64,000 nt of DNA from Kaistia terrae (GCF_026344005.1 NZ_JAPKNH010000007.1:124001-188000); one strand, 5' to 3'. Shown: positions 26,163 through 35,060, numbered from the stretch's first letter. The notes: a model not told the origin generated them from the sequence alone. Made by a program: numbers and translations.

Positions 26163-27155
26163 ATGGTCGATGCTGCGATGACGGGCGTGATCAGCGCCGG
26201 CATGGATAGTGCCAAGCTGAAACGCATGCGACGGTTCCGAGCCGGGGACGCCACGTTCCGCGGATTGACGCTGGGCGCCGCGCTGCTGGTGCTGCTTCTC
26301 CTGGGCGGCGTCATCATCTCGCTGATCCACGGGTCAATCCCTGCACTTTCCACCTACGGCTTCGGCTTCCTGACCACCCAGTCCTGGAACCCGGTCACCG
26401 AGAAATTCGGCGCGATGGCGCCCATCTACGGCACGATCGTCACCTCGTTCATCGCGCTGCTGATCGCCGTTCCCGTCGGCATCGGCATCGCCATCTTCCT
26501 GACCGAGCTGTGCCCACCCTGGCTGAAGCGTCCGATCGGCGTCGCCATCGAACTGCTCGCCGGCATACCCTCGATCATCTACGGCATCTGGGGCCTGTTC
26601 GTTTTCGCCCCCTTCTTCCAGACCAACATCCAGCCCTACCTGATCTCGTTCTTCGAGCCGATCCCGATCCTCAACAGCTTCTTCGCCGGCCCGCCCTACG
26701 GCATCGGCATCCTGACCGCCGGCTTCATCCTGGCCATCATGGTGCTGCCCTTCATCACCTCGATCACCCGTGACGTGTTCGACACCGTGCCGGCGGTCCT
26801 CAAGGAAGCGACCTACGGCCTCGGCTGCACGACATCGGAAGTGGTCACCAAGGTGGTGCTGCCCTACACCCGCGTCGGTGTCATCGGCGGCGTCATGCTC
26901 GGCCTCGGCCGCGCCCTCGGCGAAACGATGGCTGTCACCTTCGTCATCGGCAACGCCCACAAGATCTCCGCCTCGATCATGGCGCCCGGCACGACCATCT
27001 CGGCCTCGATCGCCAACGAGTTCACCGAAGCGGTCGGCGATCTCTACACCTCGTCGCTGATCGCGCTCGGCCTGATCCTGTTCGTCATCACCTTCTTCGT
27101 TCTCGCCGCGGCCCGGTTGCTGCTGATGCGCATGAACGTCAAAGCCGGCAATTGA
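26163..27155 (+). CDS. pstC: Phosphate ABC transporter permease PstC
   Basis: Inner-membrane permease with about six TM helices (330 residues). The first is [19 protein letters not shown], and the EAA-type loop [25 protein letters not shown] contacts Pst[16 protein letters not shown] is the PstC family motif. Two ATG codons are possible (26142 and 26163); the second has GGGA at a suitable distance. The gene is followed at once by pstA. Confidence 0.93.
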   Translation: MVDAAMTGVISAGMDSAKLKRMRRFRAGDATFRGLTLGAALLVLLLLGGVIISLIHGSIPALSTYGFGFLTTQSWNPVTEKFGAMAPIYGTIVTSFIALLIAVPVGIGIAIFLTELCPPWLKRPIGVAIELLAGIPSIIYGIWGLFVFAPFFQTNIQPYLISFFEPIPILNSFFAGPPYGIGILTAGFILAIMVLPFITSITRDVFDTVPAVLKEATYGLGCTTSEVVTKVVLPYTRVGVIGGVMLGLGRALGETMAVTFVIGNAHKISASIMAPGTTISASIANEFTEAVGDLYTSSLIALGLILFVITFFVLAAARLLLMRMNVKAGN

Positions 27156-27166
27156 GGCGCGCGATC

Positions 27167-28069
27167 ATGGCAAGCACTCTCGGCAACCCCACTTCACTCG
27201 GCAATTCCGCCGTCTCCAGCCCGACCGCCCAGGCGATCTACCGCCGTCGCCGTCGTGGCAACACCGTCCTGCTGTCGCTCTCCATCGGCGCCACCATCTT
27301 CGGATTGGCCTGGCTGGTGCTGATCCTCGGTGCACTGCTCTACCAGGGCTTCAGCGGCCTTTCGCTGGCGGTGTTCACCGAAATGACCCCGCCCCCCGGT
27401 TCGTCCGGCGGCCTGCTCAACGCCATCTGGGGCAGCCTGATCATGACCTTCGGCGGCGTCATCATCGGCACGCCCGTCGGCATCCTCGCCGGCACCTACC
27501 TGTCGGAATATGGCCGCGGCAACAAGCTGTCGACCGTCGTCCGCTTCATCAACGACATCCTGCTGGCGGCGCCTTCGATCGTCATCGGCCTGTTCGTCTA
27601 TGAAGTGGTCGTCGTCCGGATGGGTCACTTCTCGGCCTTCGCCGGTATGGCGGCGCTCGCCATCCTGGTGATCCCGGTCGTCGTCCGCACCACGGAAGAC
27701 ATGCTCAACCTGGTGCCGAACCAGCTGCGTGAAGCGGCCGCGGCGCTTGGCCTGCCGCGCTCGATCATGATCCGCCATGTCGCCTACAAGGCGGCGATGT
27801 CGGGCATCGTCACCGGCGTCCTGCTGGCGATTGCCCGCGTCAGCGGCGAAACCGCTCCCCTGCTCTTCACGGCGCTGAACAACCAGTTCTGGAGCGCCGA
27901 TCTGAACGCGCCGATGTCGTCGCTGCCGGTGACCATCTTCCAGTTCGCCCTGTCGCCCTACCCGGACTGGCAGAAGCTGGCCTGGACCGGCGCGCTGCTC
28001 ATCACCTTTACCGTGCTGGCGCTCAACATCGTCGCTCGCGCCTTCCTCAGCCCCAAGGCTCAAAAATGA
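27167..28069 (+). CDS. pstA: Phosphate ABC transporter permease PstA
   Basis: Partner of PstC in the membrane channel (300 residues from ATG 27167; a TTG at 27152 would overlap pstC). Visible family features are [55 protein letters not shown] (EAA loop) and [19 protein letters not shown]. Its stop overlaps the pstB start as ATGA, so translation should be coupled. Confidence 0.94.
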   Translation: MASTLGNPTSLGNSAVSSPTAQAIYRRRRRGNTVLLSLSIGATIFGLAWLVLILGALLYQGFSGLSLAVFTEMTPPPGSSGGLLNAIWGSLIMTFGGVIIGTPVGILAGTYLSEYGRGNKLSTVVRFINDILLAAPSIVIGLFVYEVVVVRMGHFSAFAGMAALAILVIPVVVRTTEDMLNLVPNQLREAAAALGLPRSIMIRHVAYKAAMSGIVTGVLLAIARVSGETAPLLFTALNNQFWSADLNAPMSSLPVTIFQFALSPYPDWQKLAWTGALLITFTVLALNIVARAFLSPKAQK

Positions 28070-28851
28070 CCCAGACCGCGATGAACACGGCCGGCATGGC
28101 CGAGAAGATCTCGATCCGCAACCTGAAGTTCTTCTACGGCGACAACCTGGCGCTGAAGACCATCAACCTGCCGCTCTACGAGAAGAAGGTCACCGCCTTC
28201 ATCGGCCCGTCGGGTTGCGGAAAGTCGACGCTGCTGCGCGTGCTGAACCGGATGTACGACCTGTATCCGCGCCAGCACGCCGAGGGCGAAGTGATGTTCG
28301 ACGGGCAGAACGTGCTCGACCCGAACCAGGATCGCAACATGCTGCGCGCTCGCGTCGGCATGGTGTTCCAGAAGCCGACGCCGTTCCCGATGTCGATCTA
28401 CGAGAACATCGCCTTCGGCATCCGCCTCTACGAAAACCTCTCGCGCTCCGAGATGGACGGCCGGGTCGAGGCGGCGCTGACGCGCGGCGCGCTCTGGAAA
28501 GAGGTCAAGGACAAGCTGAACTCCAGCGGCCTCAGCCTTTCCGGCGGCCAGCAGCAGCGCCTCTGCATCGCCCGCACCATCGCGGTGCGGCCGGAAGTCG
28601 TGCTGCTCGACGAGCCCTGCTCGGCGCTGGATCCGATCTCGACCGCCAAGATCGAAGAGCTGATCGACGAACTGACGACCGAGTACACGATCGCCATCGT
28701 CACCCACAACATGCAGCAGGCGGCCCGCGTCTCCGACTACACGGCCTTCATGTATCTCGGCGAGCTGATCGAGTTCGACGAGACGACGAAGATCTTCACG
28801 TCGCCGTCCGACAAGCGCACCCAGGACTACATCACCGGTCGCTTCGGCTAA
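28066..28851 (+). CDS. pstB: Phosphate ABC transporter ATP-binding protein
   Basis: ATPase driving phosphate uptake (261 residues). Walker [10 protein letters not shown] (47-55), signature [15 protein letters not shown] (about 160-174) and Walker [14 protein letters not shown] are intact. The C-terminus [10 protein letters not shown] is the usual PstB end. It overlaps pstA by 4 bases and is followed after 26 bases by phoU. Confidence 0.96.
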   Translation: MTQTAMNTAGMAEKISIRNLKFFYGDNLALKTINLPLYEKKVTAFIGPSGCGKSTLLRVLNRMYDLYPRQHAEGEVMFDGQNVLDPNQDRNMLRARVGMVFQKPTPFPMSIYENIAFGIRLYENLSRSEMDGRVEAALTRGALWKEVKDKLNSSGLSLSGGQQQRLCIARTIAVRPEVVLLDEPCSALDPISTAKIEELIDELTTEYTIAIVTHNMQQAARVSDYTAFMYLGELIEFDETTKIFTSPSDKRTQDYITGRFG

Positions 28852-28877
28852 GGCCGGGCCACGGGTAGGAGCACGAC

Positions 28878-29594
28878 ATGTCCGAACACATTGTTACCCG
28901 CTACGACGAAGAACTGAACGACGTCGCCCGTCGCATCGCCGAAATGGGCGGCATGGCCGAGCGGCTGGTTGATGTCGCGGTCGGCTCGCTGATGCGCGTC
29001 GACACGGCGACGGCCAAGACCGTCATCGCCGACGACAAGAAGCTCGACATCCTGCAGCGCGAATGTGAAGAGCGCGCCATCATGATCATCGCCCGGCGCC
29101 AGCCGATGGCGATGGACCTGCGCGAAGTCATCGGCGTGCAGCGGATCGCCAGCGATCTCGAGCGCATCGGCGACCTGGCCAAGAACATCGCCAAGCGCGT
29201 CATGGCGCTGGACGGCCAGTTCCAGTCGAAGCGCTTCAACACCGGCGTCGAGCACATGGCCCAGCTGTCGCTGGCCCAGCTCAAAGACGTGCTGGACGCC
29301 TATGCGACGCGCGACGTCGAGCAGGCGTATCAGGTCTGGAAGCGCGACGAAGAAATCGACGCCATGTACACGTCGCTCTTCCGCGAGCTGCTGACCTACA
29401 TGATGGAAGATCCGCGCAACATCACGTTCTGCACGCATCTCCTGTTCTGCGCCAAGAACATCGAGCGCATCGGCGACCACGCGACCAACATCGCCGAGAC
29501 GGTGCATTATGTCGTCACCGGCCAGGTCCTTGCCGAAGATCGCCCCAAGCAGGACGAATCGAGCTCGACCGCCGTCGCCTACGAGAAGAACTGA
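28878..29594 (+). CDS. phoU: Phosphate signalling regulator PhoU
   Basis: Cytosolic helical protein that links Pst transport state to PhoR, holding the kinase off when phosphate is plentiful. The 238 residues form two three-helix PhoU repeats, with the metal-binding type motifs DLERIGDLAKNIAKR in the first and NIERIGDHATNIAET in the second. A GGAG ribosome site precedes ATG 28878. Standard position after pstB. Confidence 0.95.
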   Translation: MSEHIVTRYDEELNDVARRIAEMGGMAERLVDVAVGSLMRVDTATAKTVIADDKKLDILQRECEERAIMIIARRQPMAMDLREVIGVQRIASDLERIGDLAKNIAKRVMALDGQFQSKRFNTGVEHMAQLSLAQLKDVLDAYATRDVEQAYQVWKRDEEIDAMYTSLFRELLTYMMEDPRNITFCTHLLFCAKNIERIGDHATNIAETVHYVVTGQVLAEDRPKQDESSSTAVAYEKN

Positions 29595-29610
29595 CGCCTC
29601 GTCGGTCCTT

Positions 29611-29659
29611 GAGCGTATTCGGGCGAACTGGATACCGGTTCGCGTGAAAAAGCGCGAAT
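29611..29659. repeat. Family E repeat, copy E1
   Basis: Degenerate copy: gagcgtattcgggcgaac, tggataccggttcgcgtg and aaaaagcgc. It resembles widespread Rhizobiales intergenic elements in which gCGTTTTC and GAAAACGc arms flank gcgaaccgg. Better copies are at 32211 and 37480. Confidence 0.55.
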
Positions 29660-29672
29660 AGACAAAGAGTTG

Positions 29673-29701
29673 GAGCCTTTCACCGTCGCGGTGAAAGGCT
29701 C
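29673..29701. terminator. Strong hairpin between phoU and phoB
   Basis: Perfect 13-bp stem GAGCCTTTCACCG / CGGTGAAAGGCTC with a 3-base loop. There is no T tract, so it may be an mRNA-processing or partial stop signal between phoU and phoB rather than a full terminator. The same left arm word (gagcctttcaccgt) recurs at 37430. Confidence 0.5.
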
Positions 29702-29720
29702 ACTATCGGGATAATCGTGA

Positions 29721-30419
29721 ATGACGCCACGCGTTATGATCGTCGAGGACGAGGAGGCACTGGGCCTCCTCCTCCGCTACAACCTCGAAGCCGAGGGCTA
29801 TGCTGTCGAGGTAGTGACGCGCGGCGACGACGCCGAGATGCGCCTGCTCGAAACCGTGCCGGACCTGCTGCTGCTCGACTGGATGCTGCCCGGCATATCG
29901 GGCATCGAACTGTGCCGCCGCCTTCGGGCGCGCGACGCCACCCGCACCCTGCCGGTGATCATGCTGACGGCGCGCGGCGAAGAGCAGGAGCGCATTCGCG
30001 GCCTTGCCACCGGCGCCGACGACTATGTCGTCAAGCCGTTCTCCGTGCCGGAACTGATGGCCCGCGTGCGCGCCATGCTGCGCCGCTCGAAGCCGGAAGT
30101 GATCGCCTCGCTGCTCAAGGCCGGCGACATCGAGCTGGACCGCGAAACCCACCGCGTCCGCCGCTCGGGCCGCGAACTGCATCTCGGCCCGACCGAGTTC
30201 CGCCTGCTCGAATATCTGATGAAGAGCCCCGGCCGCGTGTTTTCGCGTGAACAGCTTCTGGATGGGGTCTGGGGCCGCGACGTCTATGTCGACGAGCGCA
30301 CCGTCGACGTCCATATCGGCCGCCTGCGCAAGGCGGTCAATCGCGGCCGCGTCAAGGATCCGATCCGCACCGTGCGCGGCTCGGGCTATTCCTTCGACGA
30401 CCAGTTCGCGATGGCCTGA
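29721..30419 (+). CDS. phoB: Phosphate regulon response regulator PhoB
   Basis: OmpR-type transcription factor that binds Pho boxes after phosphorylation by PhoR. The 232 residues have a receiver domain with the acidic pocket E9/D10 and phospho-acceptor D53 (LLLLDWMLPG). Its lysine is in DDYVVKPFS. A winged helix follows (about 130-228) with PTEFRLLEYLMKSPGRVFSREQLLDGVWG. It ends the pho cluster; a repeat-rich 750-base gap follows. Confidence 0.95.
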   Translation: MTPRVMIVEDEEALGLLLRYNLEAEGYAVEVVTRGDDAEMRLLETVPDLLLLDWMLPGISGIELCRRLRARDATRTLPVIMLTARGEEQERIRGLATGADDYVVKPFSVPELMARVRAMLRRSKPEVIASLLKAGDIELDRETHRVRRSGRELHLGPTEFRLLEYLMKSPGRVFSREQLLDGVWGRDVYVDERTVDVHIGRLRKAVNRGRVKDPIRTVRGSGYSFDDQFAMA

Positions 30420-30471
30420 GGGCTTTTTGGGGCCGTCTAGAGCGGGCTGCCTCTTCTTTGAAGCATCCTTC

Positions 30472-30598
30472 TTCACCTCTCCCTGAGGGAGAGGTCGACG
30501 GCCGCAGGCCGGCGGGTGAGGATTTACGGCCTCCCCGGATGGTTCCCTAAACCCTCTCCCGGAGCTGCGCTCCGACCTCTCCCTCAGGGAGAGGTGAA
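30472..30598. repeat. Family A palindromic repeat, copy A6
   Basis: Family A core preceded by tttgaagcatccttc and followed by gtgaaaagtcgga-tccacccaggtggatc, the same flanking words as copy A4. It is the first of four repeats packed in the gap after phoB. Confidence 0.9.
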
Positions 30599-30651
30599 AA
30601 GTCGGAATCCACCCAGGTGGATCGTGATGCAGGACGGGCTGCATTCCGATC

Positions 30652-30825
30652 GTGCGTCCTTCGAGACGGCTTTCTTCGAAAGCCCCTCAGGATGAGGAAC
30701 GGGGGATTTGGCAGAACGGTCGGGGAGATCAACCTCGCGACCATTATGCCAATCCTTCCCGACTTTATGCAGCCACCGTCCTCAACATCCTGAGGAGGCC
30801 CGAAGGGCCGTCTCGAAGGACGCAC
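30652..30825. repeat. Family D inverted pair, copy D2
   Basis: Left half CGTGCGTCCTTCGAGACGGC (30652 onward) with cctcaggatgagg. Right half catcctgaggagg with CCGTCTCGAAGGACGCACC, ending near 30825. The spacer of about 85 bases holds no gene. Confidence 0.85.
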
Positions 30826-30860
30826 CACGGCGGTGCGTGAGGGCCGCGACAAAAGCCAAA

Positions 30861-30990
30861 GCAAGCCCCTCACCCAACCCTCTCCCGCAGGCGGGCGAGG
30901 GCTTTTCCGGCCGGTGTGGTGTCGGCATGGGGACCGGGCGCGATGCGCCCCCTCGCCCGCCTGCGGGAGAGGGTTGGGGTGAGGGTCTTG
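30861..30990. repeat. Family C repeat pair, copy C3
   Basis: Left hairpin CCCTCACCCAACCCTCTCCC with gcaggcgggcgaggg; right hairpin ccctcgcccgcctgcgggag with AGGGTTGGGGTGAGGG. Inverted pair as in C2. Confidence 0.85.
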
Positions 30991-31032
30991 CGCTCCCTCG
31001 ACAGCGGCTAACGCTCCCCCTCACCGCCCCCT

Positions 31033-31068
31033 CGCCGTCATCCCTGCGAAAGCAGGGATCCATACAGC
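31033..31068. repeat. Family B half-element, copy B3
   Basis: A single arm, cgccgtcatccctgcgaaag followed by cagggatccatacagc. The second arm is missing. The internal palindrome is TCCCTGC-gaaa-GCAGGGA, with both sides changed relative to B1 and B2, so pairing is kept. Confidence 0.75.
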
Positions 31069-31111
31069 CGAGGCGTCCACTTCCAGGAACGTCTCGAAAC
31101 ACATTTCGTGG

Positions 31112-31146
31112 CGAAAACGAAAACGGGCGCCAGAATGGCGCCCGTT
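31112..31146 (-). terminator. Rho-independent terminator after the NMT1-type ABC operon
   Basis: 11-bp stem AACGGGCGCCA / TGGCGCCCGTT (31122-31146), loop of 3. On the minus strand it is followed by TTTTCGTTTTC. It lies 30 bases past the binding-protein stop. Confidence 0.8.
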
Positions 31147-31175
31147 CGCGTTGAGTACCGTTAAAAAACGCCGGC

Positions 31176-32174
31176 TTACTTCAGCCCAGCCGCGTCGGTA
31201 ACCGCGTGCGTCCAGGCGCCGGTCGGCTCCTTGGTGATGACGGGCGATTCACCGCCCGCTGCCAGCAGCGTCGCGACGGTGCGCTTGTAATCGGCTTCAT
31301 TCAGCGCGCCGGTCGTGCCCTCGGTCAGCTTGTTGACCTCGCCCATCATGAACTTCTGGTGGGATTCGGTCTGCGCGCCGGTGTCGTCGTTCTCGAGCAC
31401 GATCTTGGCGGCTTCGTCGGTGTTGTCACGGGCATAGGCCCAGCCCTTCATCGAGGCGCGGACGAACTTCGCCATCTTCTCGACGAAGGCCGGATCCTTG
31501 AGCTTGTCTTCCATGACATAGAGGCCGTCTTCCAGCGTCGCGACGCCCTGGTCCTCATACTTGAAGACGATCAGCTCGCTTTCCGGAATGCCGGCGTCCA
31601 GCACCTGGCCGAACTCGTTATAGGTCATGGTCGAGATGCAGTCGGCCTGCTTCTGGATCAGCGGGTCGACGTTGAAGCCCTGCTTCAGCACGGTGACGCC
31701 ATTCGGGCCGCCATCGGTCGAAAGGCCGAGCTTGGCCATCCAGGCGAGGAACGGATACTCGTTGCCGAAGAACCAGACGCCGAGCGTCTTGCCCTTGAAA
31801 TCATCCGGCGACTTGATGCCGGTATCCTTGCGGCAGGTCAGCATCATGCCCGATTTCTTGTAGGGCTGGGCGATGTTGACGAGCGGCACGCCTTTTTCGC
31901 GCGAAGCCAGCGCCGCCGGCATCCAGGTGGTGATGATGTCAGCGCCGCCGCCGGCGATCACCTGCTCGGGGGCGATATCCGGGCCACCGGGCTTGATCGT
32001 CACGTCGAGGCCCTCGGCTTCATAGAAGCCCTTTTCCTTGGCGACGTAGTAGCCGGCGAACTGGGCCTGCGGGACCCATTTCAGCTGCAGCGTTAGCGCA
32101 TCAGCCGCATGGGCCGAGACGCTGGTCATGAGCCCCGCGGCAACCGCGAGCGCTCCAATCATAAGCTTCTTCAT
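31176..32174 (-). CDS. ABC transporter substrate-binding protein, NMT1/THI5-like
   Basis: Periplasmic binding protein of 332 residues with signal peptide MKKLMIGALAVAAGLMTSVSAHA. The family words are LQLKWVPQAQFAGYYVAKEKGFY, VTIKPGGPD and LGVWFFGNEYPFLAW. Proteins of this group bind pyrimidine-like or other small aromatic rings such as the thiamine precursor HMP. Next to hydA and preTA the likely ligand is a pyrimidine base or dihydropyrimidine; this is inferred from context. ATG 32174 has GGAGGGG. Last gene of the minus-strand transporter set. Confidence 0.85.
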   Translation of the reverse strand: MKKLMIGALAVAAGLMTSVSAHAADALTLQLKWVPQAQFAGYYVAKEKGFYEAEGLDVTIKPGGPDIAPEQVIAGGGADIITTWMPAALASREKGVPLVNIAQPYKKSGMMLTCRKDTGIKSPDDFKGKTLGVWFFGNEYPFLAWMAKLGLSTDGGPNGVTVLKQGFNVDPLIQKQADCISTMTYNEFGQVLDAGIPESELIVFKYEDQGVATLEDGLYVMEDKLKDPAFVEKMAKFVRASMKGWAYARDNTDEAAKIVLENDDTGAQTESHQKFMMGEVNKLTEGTTGALNEADYKRTVATLLAAGGESPVITKEPTGAWTHAVTDAAGLK

Positions 32175-32210
32175 TGACCCCTCCAGGTTCTTCGTTGGTT
32201 CTTGCTTAGT

Positions 32211-32256
32211 CGCGTTTTCCCCGCGAACCGGTAACCACTTCGCACGAAAACGCTCT
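32211..32256. repeat. Family E repeat, copy E2
   Basis: CGCGTTTTCcccGCGAACCGG, taaCCACTTCGcaCGAAAACGC. An imperfect palindrome in the 92-base gap between the binding protein and its upstream permease gene. Confidence 0.75.
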
Positions 32257-32266
32257 GGCCCCGCCC

Positions 32267-33409
32267 TCAGGTGCGGAAAGACGGATGCCAGAAGGTCGAG
32301 GCCCGCTCGATGAGCGCGATCACCCCGTAGAAGACGGAGCCGGCCAGGGCCGCCACCGCAATTTCCGCCCACACCATGTCGATGTTCATGCGCCCGACTT
32401 CGGTGGAGATACGGAACCCCATGCCCACGATCGGTGTTCCGAAGAACTCGGCCACGATGGCCGCGATCAGAGCCAGTGTAGAATTGATCTTGAGTGCATT
32501 GAATATGAACGGCAGCGCTTCGGGAAGCCGAAGCTTGAAGAGTGACTGCCAATAATTCGCGGCATAGGTGCGCATCAGGTCGCGCTGCATCGGTTGCGAG
32601 GCGGCAAGGCCGGTGACGGTGTTGACCAGCATCGGGAAGAAGGTCGCCACGACGACCACCGCCGCCTTGGATGGCCAGTCGAAGCCGAACCACATCACCA
32701 TGATCGGCGCGATGCCGATGATCGGCAGAGCCGAGACCAGATTGCCGACCGGCAGCAGGCCGCGCTGCAGGAACGGCACCCGGTCGACCAGGATGGCGAC
32801 GAGGAAGCCGGCGCCGCAGCCCATCACATAGCCGGCGATGACCGCCTTCAAGATGGTCTGGCGGAAATCGGCAACAAGGATCGGTACCGACGAGGTCAGT
32901 TTCAACCAGATCGCCGAGGGCGGCGGGATCAGCACGAACGGCACCTGGAGGGCGATGACGTTCACCTGCCAGAAGACCAGCAGCCAAGCGCCAAAGATGA
33001 ACGGTATGGCGAGCTTGAGCAGGAACCCGGCCGGGCCGGCGCGCGGCTTGATGGCGGAAAGCTGCGACACGAGTGCCCAGGCCAACAGCCACGACGTCAA
33101 GAGCAACGCCCAGAAGCCGGGGCCGGCATGGCCGGCGAGGCCGGGCAGCCTATCGAGAGCCAGCCATGCGCCGACGCTGGAGGCAAGCGCCAGCAGGATG
33201 GCGGTGACAGCGCTGCGCTCCGCCTTGACGGCGGCATAGGCGGCGGCGGCGAGCAACAGAATGACCACCCAGCCGCCGAGCCCTTCGCGCGGCAGCAACC
33301 GCTCGACATTGGCCGCGTCGAGCGGCAGCGCGACCGCCGCGAACAGGCCGAGAAAGGCGATCCAGGGCTGGAGATGTCCTCGATGGTTTCGAGAAATGGT
33401 GGAACTCAC
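32267..33409 (-). CDS. ABC transporter permease (SsuC/TauC type), second permease
   Basis: Polytopic inner-membrane protein of 380 residues. Several hydrophobic segments in the first 150 residues precede the standard BPD_transp_1 domain (about 165-370). The EAA loop is LMRTYAANYWQSLFKLRLPEALPFIFNALK. GTG 33409 is the start, with GAGG upstream. Together with the 315-residue permease upstream it would give a heterodimeric channel; most NMT1-type systems use a single permease. The C4 repeats fill the gap between the two. Confidence 0.85.
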   Translation of the reverse strand: MSSTISRNHRGHLQPWIAFLGLFAAVALPLDAANVERLLPREGLGGWVVILLLAAAAYAAVKAERSAVTAILLALASSVGAWLALDRLPGLAGHAGPGFWALLLTSWLLAWALVSQLSAIKPRAGPAGFLLKLAIPFIFGAWLLVFWQVNVIALQVPFVLIPPPSAIWLKLTSSVPILVADFRQTILKAVIAGYVMGCGAGFLVAILVDRVPFLQRGLLPVGNLVSALPIIGIAPIMVMWFGFDWPSKAAVVVVATFFPMLVNTVTGLAASQPMQRDLMRTYAANYWQSLFKLRLPEALPFIFNALKINSTLALIAAIVAEFFGTPIVGMGFRISTEVGRMNIDMVWAEIAVAALAGSVFYGVIALIERASTFWHPSFRT

Positions 33410-33428
33410 GCCTGCGCCTCCCGGTGCT

Positions 33429-33540
33429 CAAGCCCTCGCCCGCTTGCGGGAGAGGGTTGGGTGAGGGTCTTGCTTGCGATGCGGGTGGGGACAAGAAAGC
33501 CCCTCACCCCCGCCCTCTCCCGCAAGCGGGCGAGGGAGCC
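33429..33540. repeat. Family C repeat pair, copy C4
   Basis: CCCTCGCCCGCTTGCGGGAG with agggttgggtgaggg (33434-33468), then cccctcacccccgcc with CTCTCCCGCAAGCGGGCGAG (33499-33534). It lies within the ABC operon between two permease genes. Confidence 0.85.
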
Positions 33541-33557
33541 GACCGATATCCTGTCGT

Positions 33558-34505
33558 TCATCGGGCCATCCCCATCCGCTTGAGCACGATGCGATTGGCG
33601 AAGCCGACGATCGCCACCAGCACGGCGGCGAGGATCGAGGCGGCCAGGAGCGCTGCCCAGATTTGAACCGTCTGGCCATAATAGGAACCGGCCAGCAGGC
33701 GCGCGCCAAGCCCGGCCGATGCGCCGGTCGGCAATTCGCCGACAATGGCGCCGACAAGGCTGATGGCGATGGCGATCTGCATCGAGGTGAAGAGATAGGG
33801 CAACGAAGACGGGAAGCGCAGCTTCCAAAACGCCTGCCAGCCGGTCGCCGTATAGGTCCGCATCAAATCGAGATGCATCGGATCGGGCGAGCGCAGGCCC
33901 TTCACCATGCCGACCGTGATCGGGAAGAAGGACAGGTAGGTCGAGATCATCGCCTTGGCGAGGAAGCGCGACGTATCGGTCGAAAGGCCGAGTTGGCCGT
34001 TCATCAGGTTGTAGCCGACCACGACGATCATCGGCGCGATGGCGACAATCGGGATCGTCTGCGAGGCGACGACCCAGGGCATCAGGCTCTTGTCGAGGCT
34101 CGAGACATGGACGATGCCGACGGCGAGCAGCAGGCCGAGCAGCGTGCCGATGACGAAGCCGGCGAGCGTCGCCGAGAGCGTCACCCAGCCGTGATAGACG
34201 AGACTGCGCTTGGAATTGATGGCGTAGCCGGTGGTGCTCTTCCAGAGCTCGGTCGCGACCTGATGCGGCGCCGGCAGCAGCGGCCGCTCCATCGACATGG
34301 TGGCATCGACCATCTGGCTGATCGTCGGCTCGACCTTCTGGCGGGCAAACACATCGCGGGCGAGCTGCGCGTTCAGGAAAAACGCGCCGACATACCAGAT
34401 GGCGAGGATGGCGACGACGACGACCGTCACCGGAAAGACATGGCCGGGCTTTTTCAGAGAGCGCGGCCGGGCGGCGATGAGACCGGGGGCAACAAGCGTG
34501 GTCAT
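33558..34505 (-). CDS. ABC transporter permease (SsuC/TauC type), first permease
   Basis: Inner-membrane permease of 315 residues with TM1 at VFPVTVVVVAILAIWYVGAFF (about 23-43). A periplasmic stretch of about 70 residues follows, then the BPD_transp_1 core. EAA loop: LMRTYTATGWQAFWKLRFPSSLPYLFTSMQ. It matches the other permease closely in this loop, so the two are likely paralogues working as a pair. Its ATPase gene lies upstream beyond the oppositely oriented cupin gene. Confidence 0.87.
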   Translation of the reverse strand: MTTLVAPGLIAARPRSLKKPGHVFPVTVVVVAILAIWYVGAFFLNAQLARDVFARQKVEPTISQMVDATMSMERPLLPAPHQVATELWKSTTGYAINSKRSLVYHGWVTLSATLAGFVIGTLLGLLLAVGIVHVSSLDKSLMPWVVASQTIPIVAIAPMIVVVGYNLMNGQLGLSTDTSRFLAKAMISTYLSFFPITVGMVKGLRSPDPMHLDLMRTYTATGWQAFWKLRFPSSLPYLFTSMQIAIAISLVGAIVGELPTGASAGLGARLLAGSYYGQTVQIWAALLAASILAAVLVAIVGFANRIVLKRMGMAR

Positions 34506-34573
34506 GCGGCCACTCCCTCCCCATATCTTCCGCTAAGGTAAGGCGAAGATGTCATCAGACGAGGGGAAACGAG

Positions 34574-34993
34574 ATGAGCACGACAACCGCGACCAGGCCG
34601 ACCTGCCGGATCATCCGGCCGAACGAGAGCTATGCCGGCAAGCAGGGCTTTTCCTACCTCGACGGCATCTCGGCCCAGTCGGTGGGATCGACCGGCCTCT
34701 GCATGGTCCTGCTGACCATCCCACCCGGCGGTCGCGCCAGCGCCCACAAGCATGAGCACCACGAGACCGCGATCTACATGATCGCTGGCGAGGCCGACAC
34801 CTGGTACGGCGAGCGGCTGGAGCACCATGTCGTCGTCAAGGCGGGCGAGATGTTCTACATCCCCGCCGACATGCCGCATCTCGCTGCCAACCGGGGAACT
34901 GAGCCCTGCGTCGCGGTCATCTCCCGGACCGATCCGAACGAGCAGGAAAGCGTCGTCCTGCTGCCGGAACTGGAAAGCCTCGTGCCGCGCTGA
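34574..34993 (+). CDS. Small cupin-domain protein
   Basis: Single-domain cupin of 139 residues. The two cupin motifs are GGRASAHKHEHHETAIYMIAGE (metal ligands H58, H60 and neighbours, with E64) and GEMFYIPADMPHLAANRG (second His). A metal-binding beta-barrel is expected, acting as isomerase, dioxygenase or small-molecule sensor; no function can be assigned. It lies on the plus strand in the middle of a minus-strand transporter operon, between the permease and ATPase genes. Ribosome site GAGGGG before ATG 34574. Confidence 0.8.
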   Translation: MSTTTATRPTCRIIRPNESYAGKQGFSYLDGISAQSVGSTGLCMVLLTIPPGGRASAHKHEHHETAIYMIAGEADTWYGERLEHHVVVKAGEMFYIPADMPHLAANRGTEPCVAVISRTDPNEQESVVLLPELESLVPR

Positions 34994-35060
34994 CGGAAGG
35001 CTAACGGAGGGGTAACGCGCCGGGTGCGTGTTAACCCCCGTCCGGAACGTGCCGGTCTCG

